Numbered from the stretch's first letter, positions 1 to 7,836 are shown. The stretch: DNA of 64,000 bases from Firmicutes bacterium HGW-Firmicutes-14 (GCA_002840275.1 PHAB01000013.1:1-64000); one strand, 5' to 3'. Numbers and translations: made by a program. The notes: generated by a model not told the origin, from the letters alone.

Positions 1-250
1 AGATAGCCAATGCCTATGATGTTGTTGCTATTGAGGACCTAAATATGAGAGGCATGGCCCAAAGTTTGAATTTAGCAAAATCAACCAATGATAATGGGTA
101 AAATGAAGGCTGCCGGATACTTGGTATAGCCTAACAATCAAAGAACCGTTGGGCGAACGGGGATAGCTTGGTAATTATACTGACGTTGGTTGGTACGTCC
201 CAAGAAGCCCCCACCTCTTAGCGCTAGCGTAGGTGGTGGGAGTACGTCAC
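1..250 (+). mobile_element. Decayed 3' end of an IS200/IS605-family (IS1341-like) tnpB
   Basis: Bases 3-103 read in frame as a TnpB segment containing IEDLNMRGMAQSLNL and KSTNDNG, a well-known TnpB stretch next to its catalytic Glu, and then hit a TAA. The zinc-finger (CxxC) part that should follow is missing. Bases 208-240 hold the right-end hairpin (CCCCACCT...AGGTGGTGGG around GCGCTAGCG), which in intact elements is the end of the omega RNA. The element therefore has an internal deletion and is inactive. It runs off the left edge of the window. Confidence 0.75.
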
Positions 251-401
251 TAAATAACCTATGCAAAATCCATGCCAGAGGGTAAAAGCGCTTTTAATAT
301 CATTTAGTTCATGGGACCTCTGGGTTTGGCCGCAAGATAACAATATAATTTGACTGTACCTGCATGGAACAATTTTTGTTTCACCTGTTCCACATTAAGA
401 C

Positions 402-432
402 AAAAAAAGCAGGCAGGTATACTCACCCCGCC
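402..432 (-). terminator. Terminator after the DUF2703 gene
   Basis: On the minus strand a GGCGGG/CCTGCC stem (one G-U pair) is followed by a run of seven T (bases 402-408). It lies just downstream of the stop codon at 464. The stretch 251-401 holds nothing else I can recognise. Confidence 0.5.
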
Positions 433-463
433 CGATTATTATTTCATCTGTTTTAAATTGATA

Positions 464-901
464 TTAGCAGCAACTATTGCCGCTGCAACAGCCGGAATTT
501 CCCGCCGGCGCTTTTTTTGCTTCTTCTATACCTAATACCTTGAATGCCGCCTGCCGGATGGCCTTGGCAGGTATGTCTTCATACTCGCAGCCTTCATAAA
601 TTACAGTTCGACAGTAAGTTTCATTTCCCAGTAAAGCAGTACAGGAATCACAGAAGTTCTCTGATACCTTGATATCCAGAATATCTTCAATGGGAACTCC
701 ATTGAATAGGACAGTATTCGATTGAGGAATTTGGGTATCATCAAGTTTGGTCTCAAACCATTCTACCTCAATACCCTGCGGCTGTAAGGCTCTGTTTAAT
801 CTTTTCACTTCCTGATTAAGATTTTCACCCGTATCATAACAACGGTTACAGGTCTCCCCTTCCACATCCAGGTGCTTCCATTCAATTTTTAGTGTTTTCA
901 T
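464..901 (-). CDS. DUF2703 thioredoxin-like protein with Cys-rich tail
   Basis: A 145-residue protein of the DUF2703 family, function unknown. The ATG at 901 is chosen because GGGAGGT lies 8 bases upstream; the longer frame has no ribosome site. Visible features are an N-terminal C18-x-x-C21 pair in a thioredoxin-like beta-strand context, a second cluster CDSC...YC in the middle, and a tail ending GCCSGNSCC. It is the last gene of the metalloid cluster and shares its DUF2703 domain with the selenoprotein at 3029-3826. A role in binding or reducing As(III)/Se species is inferred only from the cysteines and the neighbours. Confidence 0.8.
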   Translation of the reverse strand: MKTLKIEWKHLDVEGETCNRCYDTGENLNQEVKRLNRALQPQGIEVEWFETKLDDTQIPQSNTVLFNGVPIEDILDIKVSENFCDSCTALLGNETYCRTVIYEGCEYEDIPAKAIRQAAFKVLGIEEAKKAPAGNSGCCSGNSCC

Positions 902-970
902 TGATATACCTCCCTGTAATAGTGTTTCCATAAATAAAGACGGAGGTTTCAACAAAAGGACGCATTTATT

Positions 971-1537
971 CTAACACTTTATACATGAAAATTCAGTTCC
1001 GGCATTATCCTTATTATAAAAATCTATTATATTCCCTGCGTTGTCTGATTGGACTTCACAGCAGCTTAGCAGTACAGCTTTTAATTTTTTTCGGGCCCGC
1101 TGGATCCTGGTTTTGCTTCCCGAATTGCTTAATCCCCACTTTCGGCCTAATTGGCTTTGCTTTTCACCGTTATAATCACTTTCAATAATGGCTTCTTTAT
1201 ACGTGTCAGGCAGATATTCAAGGAGCTTTAGCAAGCACTCTGCCGTTTCTTTATTATAGTTCTCCTGCTCAGGTGCAACTGGGACGGATATTTCATTAAT
1301 ATTCTCTATCAGGGAACACTTATTTGCACCTCTGAAATAATCCACTATAAGATTGTGAGCTATTCGATACAACCAGGCTTCGACATTAGTTATATCTTTA
1401 ATTCTGTCTACATTTTTTTGCATGCGGATGCCCACTTCCTGAAGTATATCTTCTGCTTCATATTTATCCGGTACATGTTTCGTTATATAGTTTTTGAGCC
1501 TAGGACTATAGACAGCCCATAATTCTTCCGGACTCAA
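971..1537 (-). CDS. sigZ: ECF RNA polymerase sigma factor, SigZ-like
   Basis: About 188 residues with sigma-70 region 2 (AEDILQEVGIRMQKN, then WLYRIAHNLIVDYFRG) and region 4 (LPDTYKEAI...QSQLGRKWGLSNSGSKTRIQRARKKL). It resembles Bacillus SigZ in length and order. A TTG at 1537 with AGGTGA just upstream is the best start; a GTG at 1544-1546 overlaps that ribosome site. The protein ends FSCIKC and carries extra cysteines (LLSCCEVQ), which could make it thiol- or metal-responsive. No anti-sigma gene is adjacent. It sits between arsM and the DUF2703 gene and may drive the metalloid cluster (inference). Confidence 0.8.
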   Translation of the reverse strand: MSPEELWAVYSPRLKNYITKHVPDKYEAEDILQEVGIRMQKNVDRIKDITNVEAWLYRIAHNLIVDYFRGANKCSLIENINEISVPVAPEQENYNKETAECLLKLLEYLPDTYKEAIIESDYNGEKQSQLGRKWGLSNSGSKTRIQRARKKLKAVLLSCCEVQSDNAGNIIDFYNKDNAGTEFSCIKC

Positions 1538-1590
1538 ATATATCACCTTCTATAATAATATTACTTAAACTCATTTTTAATTTTTCCCTT

Positions 1591-2394
1591 TTACTTTGTT
1601 CCCTCTATACAAGCGCTAACAACATAGTCATGGAGTGACTGACCTTCTTCCAGGCTGTCCAGCTTAGCCCTCCCTATCGGGTCTTTGGTATCTGGATCCA
1701 GACATATCGAAGAACCTTGAATGGTCACTTTCACATCCTTCACTCCGGATGCTTCAACCACTTCTTTGTACTTATCAATCAGCATTGCACCGGCAACACA
1801 ACCCACATAAGCTTCCAGGCTGATCCGGGTTTTTTCCGGAAGCTCTTTTAGCAGAGCAACATCAGATATGGCCACCCTGCCATGAGGCTTAAGTACCCTG
1901 TATATTTCCTGAAAAACCCTGGCCTTGTTGGCAGATAGATTAATGACACAGTTACTTATCACTACATCAACCGAATTATCTTCTAAAGGCAAATTTTCAA
2001 TTTCTCCAAGCCTGAATTCAACATTGGCATAATCATCTTTTGAGGCTATATCCCTAGCCTTTTCAATCATCTCCGGTGTCATGTCAACACCGATGACTCT
2101 GCCCGCCTGACCGACTTTAGCCGCGGCCAGAAAACAATCGAAACCTGCTCCGGAACCAAGATCAAGAACTATTTCACCTTCCTTTAGGCCGGCAATCGCG
2201 GTGGGATTCCCACAGCTTAACGCCAAATTGGCTTCCATGGGTATAACACCAAGGTCGCTGTCAGAATACCCAAGAGATTTGGCAAATTCCCCGGCATCAT
2301 CACTGCAAGAACCGCCGCAGCCACAACCGCTTTACTGTTTGGCAATAGACCCGTAGGCTGCCCTGACAACTTCAGCTGTTTTGTTCGGATTCAT
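1591..2394 (-). pseudogene. arsM: Arsenite methyltransferase ArsM, interrupted by an in-frame TAA
   Basis: SAM-dependent As(III) methyltransferase. The frame from the ATG at 2394 (AGGAGG directly upstream) reads a typical ArsM N-terminus, then TAA at 2334-2332 as codon 21, then continues with a Cys-rich SGCGCGGSC stretch and the full catalytic domain. An open 215-residue frame (1591-2238, ATG in a poor ribosome context) remains. Motif I is [16 protein letters not shown], and three cysteines typical of ArsM As(III) sites are visible (SCGNPTA, SNCVINL, GCVAGA). TAA is not used for Sec or Pyl, so this is a nonsense mutation, a sequencing error, or a gene made by internal reinitiation. The rest of the gene shows no decay. 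Confidence 0.8.
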
Positions 2395-2456
2395 ATTGTT
2401 ACCTCCTCATGCAGTTATTTCGCTTTTAATTGTATTTTGCAATTATGACCGGAAAA

Positions 2457-2903
2457 TTATTTTATATTGCAACACATTCCCGATTTGAATAAAGCTTTAT
2501 TTAATAGTTTCATCGATTTAATCACTACCTCTCGTTCAAATTCTGTGAAACAGGAAAGAAGCTGCTCAAGATAACTATTCATGCGCATATCGATTTGGTC
2601 TGTTATCCTTTTGCCTTCAGAAGTAAGTGCCAGTATATTAATCCGCCGGTCTTCAGGATCGGGCGATTTTGTAACCAGACTTTTATTTTCTAAGGACTTG
2701 ATTTGCCGGCTAAACGTCGTGATATCTATCCCCAGAGCTTCCGCAACCTGATGCATAGCAGGATTTTCTGCCCTCCTAATCTCAAATAAGATATAGCTTT
2801 GGACCAGTGAAACTCCTTCCCCGAAACAGTTCTCGCAACAACTTGCGTTCAGCAATCCGAACCTTTGGACTAAAATCCGGATCAACTCATGGACGTTTTC
2901 CAA
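2457..2903 (-). CDS. MarR-family regulator with CCxxC cluster
   Basis: A winged-helix MarR regulator of about 148 residues from the TTG at 2903, chosen because GGGGGTGA lies at proper spacing; the first ATG-type start at 2954 has none. The DNA-binding part is MHQVAEALGIDITTFSRQIKSLENKSLV followed by the wing DPEDRRINILALTSEGK. Before the HTH is NASCCENCFGEG, and the C-terminus is GMCCNIK. These cysteines suggest metalloid or thiol sensing (inference). It lies directly upstream of arsM in the same direction and is the likely local regulator of that gene. Confidence 0.85.
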   Translation of the reverse strand: MENVHELIRILVQRFGLLNASCCENCFGEGVSLVQSYILFEIRRAENPAMHQVAEALGIDITTFSRQIKSLENKSLVTKSPDPEDRRINILALTSEGKRITDQIDMRMNSYLEQLLSCFTEFEREVVIKSMKLLNKALFKSGMCCNIK

Positions 2904-2996
2904 TTTTACTTCACCCCCTGAGCTAATTATATGATTTTTTATTGTAATTTGCAAGTTTTTGTTTAATTCGCTTTTTAATTAGACCATAATATAAAG

Positions 2997-3015
2997 AAAA
3001 CCCGCAAACTGCGGG
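2997..3015 (-). terminator. Terminator after the selenoprotein gene
   Basis: Stem CCCGCA/TGCGGG with an AAC loop at 3001-3015, followed on the minus strand by TTTTC. It sits 14 bases after the stop codon of the gene ending at 3029 and separates it from the marR-arsM unit. Confidence 0.7.
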
Positions 3016-3028
3016 TAATCTTCTAGCT

Positions 3029-3826
3029 TCAGGTACACTTTTCGTATGTAGTCGGACTGCAACAACTATCCATAGCTTTTATCATTTCATTCTCCTGTTT
3101 CCTGTGTTTGGCTGCAAAAAACCTTTTCAAATTCTCCGGTACCTCTACTGTTTTGGCATGTTTTTTCGTACTCTCTTTTATACCACCGTAAACTTCCCTT
3201 AAAATAGCGTCAATGATCATACCTTTAGGTGGTGCAGTATACTCCTTGCCCTGATACGTCCAGATACGGCAGTCCACAGTATCACCACACAAATCACCGC
3301 AAGAATCACATAAGGCTTCTTTGACATCCAACTGAATATCCTGTCCATTTATGCGGATTGTCGGTGAACTGACAAACCCCAGTTCACGGGCCTGTTCTTC
3401 TGATTGAACATGTATTTTCCTGACATTCACATCAACACCGGTGGCCTTTAAAACCTGGGCCACTTCAGCTATGGCTTCATCAAGGTTAGATTCCGTTGAC
3501 TGGCACCAGTTACAGACACTCAGGTCAAGATACATAAATTCAATATCTAACTGTCTTTTTGGATTCTCAGTATCTTCCTGTCCTGCTTCTTTGGTTCCAG
3601 CACCGAACTGCCGGATCAATTGGAAAATCTCTTCCTCTTTGGGAATCAGGCTGCATTTATTTTTATTTGTATAAACTACATTTCCATTTATAAGTACTTG
3701 ATAAATACCGTTATGCCCTTCTATCAATTTCGCAGGAATATCAAACTCTTTCTTTATTGCGGCTCCCAGACTGGAAGCCATGGGAAAGAAACCTCATTCA
3801 ACACAATAAACAATCTCAATATTCAT
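3029..3826 (-). CDS. Selenoprotein: SelW-like (Rdx family) domain fused to DUF2703
   Basis: The frame from ATG 3826 (AAAGGAGG upstream) reads MNIEIVYCVE, TGA at 3796-3794, then GFFPMASSLG and 254 more codons. A conventional call would start at 3781 and lose the active site. With TGA as selenocysteine the N-terminus is a SelW/Rdx thioredoxin-like domain (motif C8-V-E-U11, UGF-P, then IKKEF...GxxQVxINGxxVY). Residues about 90-215 are a DUF2703 domain with a second redox pair C105-N-W-C108, a cis-Pro-like SSPTI, and a cluster ALCDSCGDLCGDTVDC. The tail has DSCCSPTTYEKC. Length is about 265 residues. Expected role: selenol/thiol oxidoreductase in metalloid handling (inference). The reading depends on Sec machinery elsewhere in the genome. 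Confidence 0.85.
3761..3796 (-). promoter_or_regulatory. UGA (Sec) codon and bacterial SECIS-like hairpin
   Basis: TGA is at 3796-3794. After 14 bases comes GGCTTCCAGTCTGGGAGCC (3779-3761): a 7-bp stem with one G-U pair and the loop AGTCT. The position just 3' of UGA and the loop closely recall the E. coli fdhF SECIS (apical loop AGGUCU) that binds SelB. Confidence 0.75.
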
Positions 3827-3872
3827 GGTAAACCTCCTTTTTTTTTAATCGCAGGAAACGCCGTCTGACTTA

Positions 3873-4205
3873 TTATATATCTTCTTTATTCATAGTAATC
3901 AATATGTTTTTTGGCAGCGCCAGCCCTGAAGCAACCTGTACAGCTTTAAAAATACCTGCCGGAACAACACAACCCGCACAACATCCCTTAAGAATCTTTC
4001 TTGCCTCAGACATAATAACTCCCTCAAAACCCAGGGTTATTTCATCCAGTCCCCGGACTTCCCTGACAAATTCCCCCAGTGCACTAATCTTTTCACAGTT
4101 ACTTTCGATTTCAATCCTGGCCGGCTCTTTCACACCGGAACCACACGCTGTGACTGTAGTTTCAAAACCACAGCTTCCTGCCTGAATATTGACGCTTACT
4201 TTCAT
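3873..4205 (-). CDS. Small Cys-rich protein, resembles DUF6951
   Basis: A 110-residue protein without signal peptide or membrane segment; GGGAG precedes the ATG. Conserved-looking features are SCGFETTV at the start, a central SNC, and a C-terminal GCCAGCVVPAGIFKAVQVASGLALPKN. The pattern C-GF...V-I-S-C...C-VP-gi-KA-EV-GLALP fits the uncharacterised family I know as DUF6951. It sits between the corrinoid-like protein and the selenoprotein in one transcription unit. The cysteines may bind metal or metalloid (inference). Confidence 0.7.
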   Translation of the reverse strand: MKVSVNIQAGSCGFETTVTACGSGVKEPARIEIESNCEKISALGEFVREVRGLDEITLGFEGVIMSEARKILKGCCAGCVVPAGIFKAVQVASGLALPKNILITMNKEDI

Positions 4206-4250
4206 AGTTAATCACTCCCACTTCTGTCCCGGCTGCATATGCAGTCCCGG

Positions 4251-4895
4251 TCAGCTCCCCACGGCGGCCAAACAAAGTTCCACCGCCTCCTCGGCCGTTA
4301 CTGCAAAAATATCCGCACCAGATTCAACTACAAATTCAGGCGTTACCGCCCAGCCTCCCAGCATGATTTTGATGTCTTGCCTGAGATCCTCCTGCTTTAA
4401 AAGCTCAATAGTCTTTATTGCCAGGGGTAAAGATTCTTTGGTATATACAGCCAAAGCAAGGATATCCGGTCTTTCGAGACGAACATGCTCTGTAAATGTT
4501 TCGGGAGATACATCAATCCCCATGTCAATTACCTCGAAACCAGATGCAGTGAATAAAATTTTCAGGATCAGCTTACCGAAATCTATCAGGTTACCCTGTA
4601 TGGAACCGATCATTAACCGGCCTCTGACCGCGCCTTTTCTTTCATCTCGCAGTTTTGGAATCAATTCGTTAAGCAGTAACTGAATTAATTCAAATTTTGC
4701 CAGTATTTCCGCCATGCACATTTCATTATGGCCATAACTTCGAGCTATTTCACACGCTGCAGGATACAAACCCCGCTCAACCAATACTGCTACGGGAACA
4801 CCTTCTGTCAAAGCCGTTCCAGTAATCCTCAATGCCAGCTCCTGCTCACCCGATAAAACTGCTTCCCTTAGTTCCCTCAATGCGTCCCTGTTCAT
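4251..4895 (-). CDS. Corrinoid (B12-binding) protein homolog without the cobalt-ligand His
   Basis: 214 residues with the two-domain layout of methyltransferase corrinoid proteins: an N-terminal helical cap (residues 1-85) and a C-terminal Rossmann B12-binding domain (about 90-214). The family motif GDxHDxG reads GNLIDFGK here: Asp is replaced by Asn and the lower-ligand His by Ile. The later features IDMGIDVSPETF and IMLGGW are kept. The protein could bind cobalamin base-on, or no longer bind it. It stands without a methyltransferase, between a permease and small Cys-rich proteins, so a sensor or carrier role in metalloid methyl chemistry is possible (inference). Confidence 0.8.
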   Translation of the reverse strand: MNRDALRELREAVLSGEQELALRITGTALTEGVPVAVLVERGLYPAACEIARSYGHNEMCMAEILAKFELIQLLLNELIPKLRDERKGAVRGRLMIGSIQGNLIDFGKLILKILFTASGFEVIDMGIDVSPETFTEHVRLERPDILALAVYTKESLPLAIKTIELLKQEDLRQDIKIMLGGWAVTPEFVVESGADIFAVTAEEAVELCLAAVGS

Positions 4896-4923
4896 GTATT
4901 TCTACACCGGTCCTTTCATATTT

Positions 4924-5475
4924 TTACGCGGCCAGTTCCTGAGCTCTTTCATAAAGCTGCTCTTTCTCTTTGTCGGACACTGTTTTATTTAAAATGTATC
5001 CGATTAAAATTATCCCCGGAATGTCCACCAGCATCCTGGTCACGGCAAACTTAGCCCCAAGGGCGGAAATTTCAAACAGGAACATAGGGATTTTGGTTGT
5101 TGACCAGGCTCCGATAAAGGCCATGATATTGCTGAATTTAGCGCCTTTTTTCATCAGCACGGCAGCCACCGGAAAAGCGCCATATAGCGGCCCGGCGGCA
5201 GCCGACCCCAGGATTATTGCCAAAATGACCCCTTTTACCCCGGATCTCTCTCCCATATATTTTACCATGGTTTCCCTTGGCACCCACACATCCAGCAATC
5301 CCAGAAGTATAAAGATCGGAGGAATTACCAGGGCCATCTCTTTAAAGCTGAATAGCGATATGCCCACCGCTTTGATTCCTAATGAGCGCCAAAACAGGAG
5401 CAAAACTCCCAGAGCCGCCGCAGCAATAATAACCAATTTATATCGTTTTAAGAATGGAACCACACCCCGCATCAT
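4924..5475 (-). CDS. Half-size permease (DUF318/ArsP-like), second half
   Basis: About 183 residues and four to five hydrophobic segments, with GSAAAGPLYGAFPVAAVLMKKG and GAWSTTKIPMFLFE as the most family-like stretches. The ATG at 5475 overlaps the stop of the upstream half in ATGA, so the two are translationally coupled. The extended frame reaching 5541 lies inside the previous gene and has no ribosome site. Together with its partner it gives the length of one permease. It is probably an organoarsenical or metalloid exporter by context; substrate unproven. Confidence 0.75.
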   Translation of the reverse strand: MMRGVVPFLKRYKLVIIAAAALGVLLLFWRSLGIKAVGISLFSFKEMALVIPPIFILLGLLDVWVPRETMVKYMGERSGVKGVILAIILGSAAAGPLYGAFPVAAVLMKKGAKFSNIMAFIGAWSTTKIPMFLFEISALGAKFAVTRMLVDIPGIILIGYILNKTVSDKEKEQLYERAQELAA

Positions 5476-5951
5476 CCCACCACCTTCTCTATTATGAACG
5501 CCACCAGAAACGAGAATAAAAAGGCCAGCCCGTTGCGCCACAGCGCCAGCTTTTTCCCAAAGTACTTTGTTTCCACAGGAAAAGTTACTACCCCTACCAT
5601 CATCAAAGCGGAAACAAAAGCCCCAATCTGCATCAATCCGGCCCCGCTTTGTAACACCATAGCCGCCATTGGAAAGGCTACAAAACCCGGAATCAGAGTA
5701 ATCGCCCCAACCACTGCCGCAATCAAAACACCGGGCCAGCCTGACTGTTTACCGATAATCTTCGACACTACCTCTGGATTGAGAAACGCCAGCACTATTC
5801 CCACCATTATGATGATACCTAAAAACTCGGGCAGGATGTTTTCAAAAGCCTTCCAGGCCTTTTTCAATGCTATTTTGGTCTTTTTCCGGTCTTTATAAAA
5901 AGAGATAATTATAAACAAAATAGTCACACCATAAAGCAAATAATTTTCCAT
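5472..5951 (-). CDS. Half-size permease (DUF318/ArsP-like), first half
   Basis: 159 residues, four predicted membrane helices separated by a basic loop (KDRKKTKIALKKAWK, residues 20-34). It has the family-type stretch LIPGFVAFPMAAMVLQSGAGLMQIGAFVSALMM... in the second half. AAAAAGGTGAG precedes the ATG. It overlaps the next gene by 4 bases. The two halves are internally similar (a GAFVSA/GAWSTT block after a P-A-A-V/M-L segment), as expected for an inverted-repeat transporter made from two subunits. A heteromeric membrane transporter is inferred. Confidence 0.75.
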   Translation of the reverse strand: MENYLLYGVTILFIIISFYKDRKKTKIALKKAWKAFENILPEFLGIIIMVGIVLAFLNPEVVSKIIGKQSGWPGVLIAAVVGAITLIPGFVAFPMAAMVLQSGAGLMQIGAFVSALMMVGVVTFPVETKYFGKKLALWRNGLAFLFSFLVAFIIEKVVG

Positions 5952-6063
5952 GTTGTCTCACCTTTTTCGTCAAGATTGCCTTTGGTAAAAAAGGTTTTGC
6001 CCAGTTAGCCTGCTGCAAAACCTTTCGTGTGTGCAAAATTGTATATTTTGGCCGGTAGCATCC

Positions 6064-6315
6064 TTATCCTTTTTTAGCCAGCTCAGTTGTTATAATTTCA
6101 GTTAGTTTGGCCTTAGAGGGGACCACTCCCGAAACCACAACATTTTCGTCGATAACCAAAGCCGGGGTTGACATTACCCCATAGGACATTATATCCTTAA
6201 AATCTGTCACTTTGCTTACAGCGGCATCGGCGTTAAGCTCAGCCAGCACATCAAATACCATCTGTTCAAGTTTATTGCAGTTGGCACATCCCGAACCAAG
6301 CACTTTTATATCCAC
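6064..6315 (-). CDS. Small thioredoxin-like redox protein
   Basis: 83 residues with a glutaredoxin/thioredoxin fold: active site GSGCANCNKLEQ (C10, C13) and the cis-proline segment VMSTPALVIDENVV. This is the redox-active-disulfide-protein-2 type often found with ArsP permeases. The GTG start at 6315 follows GGGGGAGGTGA at the end of arsR, so the genes are coupled. Likely a cytosolic thiol donor for the permease or for arsenic reduction (inference). Confidence 0.85.
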   Translation of the reverse strand: MDIKVLGSGCANCNKLEQMVFDVLAELNADAAVSKVTDFKDIMSYGVMSTPALVIDENVVVSGVVPSKAKLTEIITTELAKKG

Positions 6316-6319
6316 TTAA

Positions 6320-6634
6320 CTATTCACCTCCCCCTTTTTGTCTCTTTTTCAGCATGAGCAGTGTCTCATTAACCTGGGATATCAGAATTTCCTCGACCAT
6401 GTCAAGTATTTCAAAGATCTGCGGGTAATTCACCCTGTATATCACCTTAAGCCCCTCTTTCCGGAAGCTTACAATCTCCTGTTTCCGTAAAATTGCCAGG
6501 TGCTGTGAAATATTTGACTGTTCAACATCCAGGTCTTCGGTAAATTCACAGACACACCTGGGGCCCTCTTTCAGGTGTTTCAAAATCCTCACCCTTGTCG
6601 GGTGAGCCAAAGCCTTAAAAAATTCTGCTTCCAT
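6320..6634 (-). CDS. arsR: ArsR/SmtB-family metalloregulator
   Basis: About 104 residues. The winged helix contains the As(III)-type motif RCVCEFTEDLDVEQSNISQHL, whose Cys-x-Cys in helix 3 is the classic inducer site, followed by the wing KEGLKVIYRVN. ATG at 6634 is preferred (GAGAGG nine bases upstream) over an in-frame TTG at 6643. It represses until As(III) or a related ion binds. The candidate operator is at 8843-8873 in front of the first gene of this operon. Confidence 0.88.
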   Translation of the reverse strand: MEAEFFKALAHPTRVRILKHLKEGPRCVCEFTEDLDVEQSNISQHLAILRKQEIVSFRKEGLKVIYRVNYPQIFEILDMVEEILISQVNETLLMLKKRQKGGGE

Positions 6635-6673
6635 GGAAAACAACCTCTCATCCAGGGTAATCCCCTCCCTTTT

Positions 6674-7363
6674 TTATGCTGTCCAGGCAAAATAGAGGCC
6701 AATAAGAATTAAAACCACACCCGCTGCTTTTTCAAAAACGCCTGCCCACTGGGTCAGCCCGGGAAGTCCCTTGGCAAAACCGGTAAAAGTCCCTGCTGCT
6801 ATCACAGGTACTCCCCTGCCAAGACCGTATAAAAACAGAAGCGCTGCCCCGTATGCTATTTGACCTTTGCTCATCACCAAAGACAAGATGGCAAACAATA
6901 TGGGAGTAGCACACTGGGAGCCGGCCAAACCGATAACAAGACCCATCAGGAATGCCGGCCAAATCCCCCTGTGCTGCGGCCTGCGCAGAATTCGCGTTCC
7001 ATAATTTGGCAGGTTAAATTTTATCAGCCCTGCCATCTTCAACCCTACCATAATGCTCACCACAGCAGCAATATAAACCAAAATTGATTTGGAAATACCG
7101 AAAAACCCGCCGATAACTGAGGCAATTACACCCAGCAGGGCAAAAGTAGTTGACGTCCCAAGGGTGAAGAACAATGATAACCAGAAGCTCCTGGCCCTGG
7201 ATACATCTGATGTCCCGCCCACATAGGCCATAAGGACAGGAATCATGGACATATTGCATGGACCTATGCTTGTAACTATCCCTCCGGCAAAAACCAGTAA
7301 TACTGCCAGTATTGAGTAACCTGTCAGCGCCTGAGAAAGGTAGCGGGCAACAACATCTTCCAT
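6674..7363 (-). CDS. CcdA/DsbD-type thiol-disulfide membrane transporter
   Basis: About 229 residues, six membrane helices. Helix 1 carries FAGGIVTSIGPCNMSMIP and helix 4 GLAGSQCATPILFA: the two family cysteines that carry electrons across the membrane. ATG at 7363 is used (GAGGGATAAA upstream, directly after the stop of the thioredoxin-like gene). It should pass reducing equivalents from cytosolic thioredoxin to the exported thioredoxin-like partner encoded next door. No cytochrome c biogenesis genes are adjacent, so the target is more likely in metalloid chemistry (inference). Confidence 0.88.
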   Translation of the reverse strand: MEDVVARYLSQALTGYSILAVLLVFAGGIVTSIGPCNMSMIPVLMAYVGGTSDVSRARSFWLSLFFTLGTSTTFALLGVIASVIGGFFGISKSILVYIAAVVSIMVGLKMAGLIKFNLPNYGTRILRRPQHRGIWPAFLMGLVIGLAGSQCATPILFAILSLVMSKGQIAYGAALLFLYGLGRGVPVIAAGTFTGFAKGLPGLTQWAGVFEKAAGVVLILIGLYFAWTA

Positions 7364-7364
7364 T

Positions 7365-7817
7365 TTATCCCTCCACCGCCACAGCGTCCAGTTTAGCCCG
7401 CATGTCATCCACCTGGATTACACCGACAAAGTCAAAAACACTATTCCCGTCAGAATCAAGAATATACGTTGTGGGGATATATTGTATTTTATACTCCATA
7501 CACAGGTCCTGCTCAGCCGGGTCATTTACATTGATGTCAACAAAGACCACTTTCCCTTCAAATTCTGGTTTAAGTGTGTTGAATACCTTTTCCATCTCAA
7601 TACAGGGCTGACAGGTCTTTGAATGAAACAGGAGCCAGGCAGGCTTACCGTCTTGTCCAGCCTGTTTAATAAGGTTTGCAGACTGGGAAACCTGCCCGGG
7701 AACCGGTTCATTCGAGGAATATCCCTCAGTCCCGGAACCTGTCATGATCCCTTTGGCAGCGAGCAGAGCAACAAAAGCAGCTACCAATACAATTAGAACA
7801 ACTGCTTTTAACTTCAA
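7365..7817 (-). CDS. Membrane-anchored thioredoxin-like protein (TlpA/ResA type)
   Basis: About 150 residues from the TTG at 7817 (GGGAGGGG upstream). An N-terminal signal anchor (LKLKAVVLIVLVAAFVALLAA) is followed by a Ser/Gly linker and a thioredoxin domain with active site FHSKTCQPCIEMEKV and cis-Pro stretch YIPTTYILDSDGN. The domain should face outside the membrane. Gene order with CcdA directly downstream marks it as CcdA's extracytoplasmic partner. Substrate is not evident. Confidence 0.85.
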   Translation of the reverse strand: MKLKAVVLIVLVAAFVALLAAKGIMTGSGTEGYSSNEPVPGQVSQSANLIKQAGQDGKPAWLLFHSKTCQPCIEMEKVFNTLKPEFEGKVVFVDINVNDPAEQDLCMEYKIQYIPTTYILDSDGNSVFDFVGVIQVDDMRAKLDAVAVEG

Positions 7818-7836
7818 TTTTTCCCCTCCCAATATT

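Noticed and set aside
2332..2334. TAA in arsM as a recoded amino acid
   Set aside because: Sec uses TGA and Pyl uses TAG; no recoding of TAA is expected, and no SECIS-like hairpin follows.
4189..4683. 164-residue plus ORF over the corrinoid-like gene
   Set aside because: Antisense to a gene with clear family motifs; shadow.
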